A program made the translations under genes and the position numbers. Under the pieces are notes generated by a model, which was not told the origin of the DNA, searched no databases, and saw nothing but the letters and a program-made list of their open reading frames with translations. Below, in pieces: positions 61,314 to 64,000 of a stretch of DNA of 64,000 nucleotides (its first letter is position 1; each line of letters opens with the position of its first letter). The stretch lies in NCBI RefSeq assembly GCF_902506495.1, contig NZ_LR733267.1, positions 546,352-610,351 of the forward strand. The letters are read 5' to 3'. The stretch comes from Pseudomonas sp. 8O (GTDB lineage Bacteria > Pseudomonadota > Gammaproteobacteria > Pseudomonadales > Pseudomonadaceae).

Positions 61314-62366
61314 TTACGCGTCAGACTTGCGCCACTGTTTCGGACTCGCCCCGTGCCAACGCCGGAAAGCGCGCGAAAAAGCACTGGTCTCTGAATAACC
61401 AAGCAGAAGTGCGAGCTCGGAGATGGGTAAGCTCGTCCGGGTCAGGTAATACTGGGCCAGTTCCTGGCGCACCTTTTCGACCAGAGCGGAAAAGGTCAAC
61501 CCTTTCTCGCCAAGCCGTCGCTGCAAGCTCCAACTTGTAATGTTCAGCAGGTCCGCCACTTGCTCGAGGCTAGGTTCACCCTCGGCCAGCTGAATTCGGA
61601 TCTGCGCCTGCACATCGTTGATGATGCCATGCCCCCCCTGCTGTTCGCCCCATTGGCGCGCCAACAGTTCCATGCTTTCCATGACGATGGCCAGCAGGCG
61701 ACCATCCCGGTCGGGCATGGCTTTCTCCAGCGCACTCTTCCTGAACATCAGCGAATTGCAAGGCTGGCCAAAGAAGACGGGAGCATCGAAGGCCTTACAG
61801 TGCTCGTGCCAGGCCTCCGGCTGAGGATGCTCGAAATGAACCCGCTCAGGGGCCCATTTCTGGCCGAGGGCGTGACGCATCAGGTTGGTGAACATGCCCA
61901 TGGACAATTCAGCGTCCTGACGCTTGCGAAAGATCGCACCGTACTGGACCTGGTAATCGAGCCGGCACCATTCGCCCTCCACCTCAAGCCGCAGCAGACT
62001 GCCTTGCTGATGGACAGGAAACACCTTCACCACGTTACGCAGTGCGTCTCCCAGGGTTTCCGAACAGATGCCAACATAGCCGAGCATACCCAGGCTGTCG
62101 GGCTTGAACTGATTACCGTAGCGCAAACCAAAATTGTCATCCTGGGTCTGGCGAGCGGCCTCTTCGAAAACGGCGCAATACTGCTTGAGATCAAGGCTCA
62201 AAGTTGGATGCTGCAAGTGTTCCGGGTCGAACCCCGCATGACCGAAGATTCGGTCTGCATCGCCACCTTTCTGCTGGATGAATTCAGCCAAGCCCGTTGC
62301 AGCCGAACTGAGGACTCCAATGGATTGAAGCTGATCGGCGAGTCGTCGCGTAGTGGCAAGTTGCAT
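61314..62366 (-). CDS. AraC family regulator (OruR/arabinose-binding-domain type)
   Basis: The protein has 350 residues, with GAGAGG five bases before the ATG. The N-terminal Arabinose_bd-type sensing domain (about 20-210; GNQFKPDSLGMLGYVGICSETLGDALRNV) is followed by an AraC helix-turn-helix at the end (LEQVADLLNITSWSLQRRLGEKGLTFSALVEKVRQELA, ISELALLLGYSETSAFSRAFRRWHGASPKQWR). It is convergent with the kinase gene and is the only regulator in the catabolic block, so it probably controls it. Confidence 0.9.
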   Translation of the reverse strand: MQLATTRRLADQLQSIGVLSSAATGLAEFIQQKGGDADRIFGHAGFDPEHLQHPTLSLDLKQYCAVFEEAARQTQDDNFGLRYGNQFKPDSLGMLGYVGICSETLGDALRNVVKVFPVHQQGSLLRLEVEGEWCRLDYQVQYGAIFRKRQDAELSMGMFTNLMRHALGQKWAPERVHFEHPQPEAWHEHCKAFDAPVFFGQPCNSLMFRKSALEKAMPDRDGRLLAIVMESMELLARQWGEQQGGHGIINDVQAQIRIQLAEGEPSLEQVADLLNITSWSLQRRLGEKGLTFSALVEKVRQELAQYYLTRTSLPISELALLLGYSETSAFSRAFRRWHGASPKQWRKSDA

Positions 62367-62749
62367 GGCAACCTCTCAGACAAGTGCTGATGGGACCGTT
62401 AAAGTCGGTTTTGACAAGCAAAACATCCATGCAAGCTTCATGCTGCTTTTTGACACTCATCCTGAAGGTGAATGCCATCCAGCTTATCAACATTCGATAC
62501 AACCTGAATTTTCAGCGACCGCCGGTCTCTTTCTATCGGTTTTCCTCGAATGAGTGACAAGTTCAAGAAGGCCAAGTGGAGCGGCCAACGCTGATACTTG
62601 AAGGCCAGTCGATGACTGAACTGCAAAGCATAGACCCTGTTTTTTCCTGGGTTTTGATCGCTGAGCACAAAAATGTGCCAAGCGGTCAAGCGGATATCCA
62701 CGGTTTGACTGACGATGCCAGTCAACCCAATTGGACAGGAGCTGTGCAG
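62367..62749. promoter_or_regulatory. Divergent promoter region araC-type/SDR
   Basis: This 383-base gap has no convincing gene; the SDR frame is open through it in part, but RBS and homology place the SDR start at 62750. It should hold the promoters of the two flanking divergent genes. Confidence 0.4.
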
Positions 62750-63523
62750 ATGTTCTCGTCATTAAGTGGCAAGAGTGTCCTGGTCACCGGTGCCAGCAGT
62801 GGCATAGGCCTTGGCATTGCCAGGCAGTTTGCGCTTCAGGGCGCGCGCGTGTTGATCACCGCCCGCAGCGCTGAAAAGGTCGAAGCCGTCGCAGCCGGTA
62901 TGCGCGCTGATGGGCTGCACGTACAAGGGGTGGCCGCCGATGTGGCTGACTCCGCTTCCGTCAAGGCATTGATGCGTACTCTGGATGAGATGCACGGCGG
63001 GCTCGACGTGCTGTGCTGCAATGCTGGCATCTTCCCCATCTCGACCCTGGAAAACCTGGGCGAAGCCGATTGGGATCGGGTGCTGGCAACCAATGCCAAG
63101 GGCACATTCCTGTGCGTGCAAGCCGCCCTTCCCCTCCTGCGACGGGCCGAATACGGTCGAGTGATCCTCACCTCATCGATTACGGGCCCCGTCACCGGTT
63201 CACCCGGTTGGGTTCATTACGGCGCGAGCAAGGCAGCGCAGTTGGGTTTCATGCGCACTGCGGCGATCGAATTGGCCAAGGACGGCATCACCGTCAATGC
63301 GGTACTCCCCGGCAACATCATCACCGAAGGCTTCCTGGATGTGGATGCCGAGTACCAGGCCGGCGTAGCCGCTTCGATTCCGGCCAAGCGCCTGGGCACT
63401 CCCGAAGACGTTGCCAGCGCTGTCATGTTCTTTGCCAGCCGCGAAGCCGGCTACATCACGGGGCAAAGCCTGATTATCGATGGTGGCCAGGTCCTGCCGG
63501 AATCACTTCAAGCTATCGAGTAA
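62750..63523 (+). CDS. Short-chain dehydrogenase/reductase
   Basis: The protein has 257 residues from the ATG at 62750, with AGGAG eight bases upstream; the longer frame has no SDR character. It is a classical SDR: VLVTGASSGIGLGIARQF nucleotide motif, NAG at CCNAGIF, catalytic Ser (ILTSSITG) and YGASK with Tyr and Lys. The substrate is unknown; its place after the amino-alcohol block and before an alcohol dehydrogenase suggests a ketone or alcohol of that pathway. Confidence 0.92.
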   Translation: MFSSLSGKSVLVTGASSGIGLGIARQFALQGARVLITARSAEKVEAVAAGMRADGLHVQGVAADVADSASVKALMRTLDEMHGGLDVLCCNAGIFPISTLENLGEADWDRVLATNAKGTFLCVQAALPLLRRAEYGRVILTSSITGPVTGSPGWVHYGASKAAQLGFMRTAAIELAKDGITVNAVLPGNIITEGFLDVDAEYQAGVAASIPAKRLGTPEDVASAVMFFASREAGYITGQSLIIDGGQVLPESLQAIE

Positions 63524-63876
63524 GTAACCAGCCTGAATAAGGAATATGCCCGTGAACACCATAGTCACTGATGCTCCGCAGGCGACACGACATCTGCCGA
63601 CGTGCAAGGCCTGAAGAACTCCGTAAGTGTGTTCCTGAAGTCTCGCCAGTACGCTCAGCCTTGCCGCACGTCTGCGCATCTGAACTTATCACAACACCCT
63701 GATTCCAGAACCATCGTTTGGTCCAAGGCAAATGACTGCCGCTGGCAATACTCTTTTCTACCCGGCGGCCAGAGGAACAAGCAAGAGCGCTGCCTGCGAC
63801 CTCTTTGTGAATCGCATGCTGAAAGAAACATGCTCGGCTTGAGCACTCTCAAGCCTCATAGATACGAGGATTTACA
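63524..63876. other. Intergenic region with a short possible remnant ORF
   Basis: These 353 bases hold no firm gene. An ATG at about 63546 after AAGGA opens only 23 codons before a stop, which could be the eroded start of a former gene. The promoter of the alcohol dehydrogenase-type gene should lie at the right end. Confidence 0.35.
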
Positions 63877-64000
63877 ATGAAAGCGCAAGTACTCAAATCC
63901 TTTGGCGGCCCGAACGCGTTCGAACTGAGCGAAGTGGCCAAACCCGCACCGCAGGCAGGACAAGTACTGGTGCGGGTTCACGCAACCTCCATCAACCCGC
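63877..64000 (+). CDS. Zinc-type alcohol dehydrogenase/quinone oxidoreductase, partial
   Basis: Only the first 41 codons are in the window. GAGG lies seven bases before the ATG. The N-terminus (MKAQVLKSFGGPNAFELSE, then AGQVLVRVHATSINP) is the GroES-like start of MDR-superfamily enzymes, mostly quinone oxidoreductases with NADPH. The nucleotide and metal sites lie beyond the window. Confidence 0.85.
   Translation, partial: MKAQVLKSFGGPNAFELSEVAKPAPQAGQVLVRVHATSINP

Overview
The window looks like the chromosome of a high-GC Pseudomonas, probably of the mendocina/pseudoalcaligenes (Ectopseudomonas) group. This rests on gene content and gene order: lon-icp matches P. aeruginosa PA0779-PA0778, and 24.7-37 kb resembles PA4570-PA4580. 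No 16S or reference comparison was possible. The chromosome is dense, mostly GC-rich, and has GTAGGGTG-type palindromic repeats in several intergenic gaps.

Layout. 1-7.5 kb: end of a cupredoxin-like protein, an AraC regulator, a membrane-anchored unknown, a second Lon protease, a chagasin-type inhibitor and a two-gene ABC-2 exporter. 7.5-24.5 kb: an aldarate catabolism block. It holds two glucarate dehydratases, galactarate dehydratase GarD, a talarate/galactarate dehydratase, KdgD, an MFS transporter, a tripartite tricarboxylate-type transporter (TctC-TctB-TctA), a LysR regulator, two 2-hydroxyacid oxidoreductases and a chemoreceptor. All four dehydratases feed 5-dehydro-4-deoxyglucarate to KdgD, but the last enzyme (2,5-dioxopentanoate dehydrogenase) is not in the window. 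24.7-37.6 kb: conserved core genes, including a four-gene operon joined by GTGA overlaps (DUF6482 protein, exonuclease-like/GIY-YIG fusion, Fe-S cryptochrome/photolyase, DUF2256), a LonB-like protease, a CPA2 antiporter and a DksA-type protein. 37.7-40.6 kb: a hybrid sensor kinase.

40.7-46.6 kb: the tmRNA gene ssrA followed by an AT-rich, partly decayed accessory segment. It holds an IS3-family element, a MocR-type regulator whose PLP lysine is glutamine, a periplasmic binding protein, an eroded second copy of the mocR 5' end and an eroded LysE/RhtB exporter. 46.6-53.4 kb: Ohr, an alpha/beta hydrolase, an ABM-domain membrane protein, a propeller-type sensor kinase with its NarL regulator, and a divergent EamA/Lrp pair.

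53.8-64 kb: a catabolic block that I read as amino-alcohol (ethanolamine or 1-amino-2-propanol) degradation by a phosphorylated route. A permease imports the amino alcohol, an APH-family kinase phosphorylates it, and a class-III-aminotransferase-fold phospho-lyase resembling human ETNPPL releases an aldehyde. An ExaC-type dehydrogenase then oxidises the aldehyde, and an acyl-CoA ligase may activate the acid. An AraC regulator lies beside the kinase. EutBC is absent from the window. A short-chain dehydrogenase and the start of a zinc-type alcohol dehydrogenase/quinone reductase end the window.
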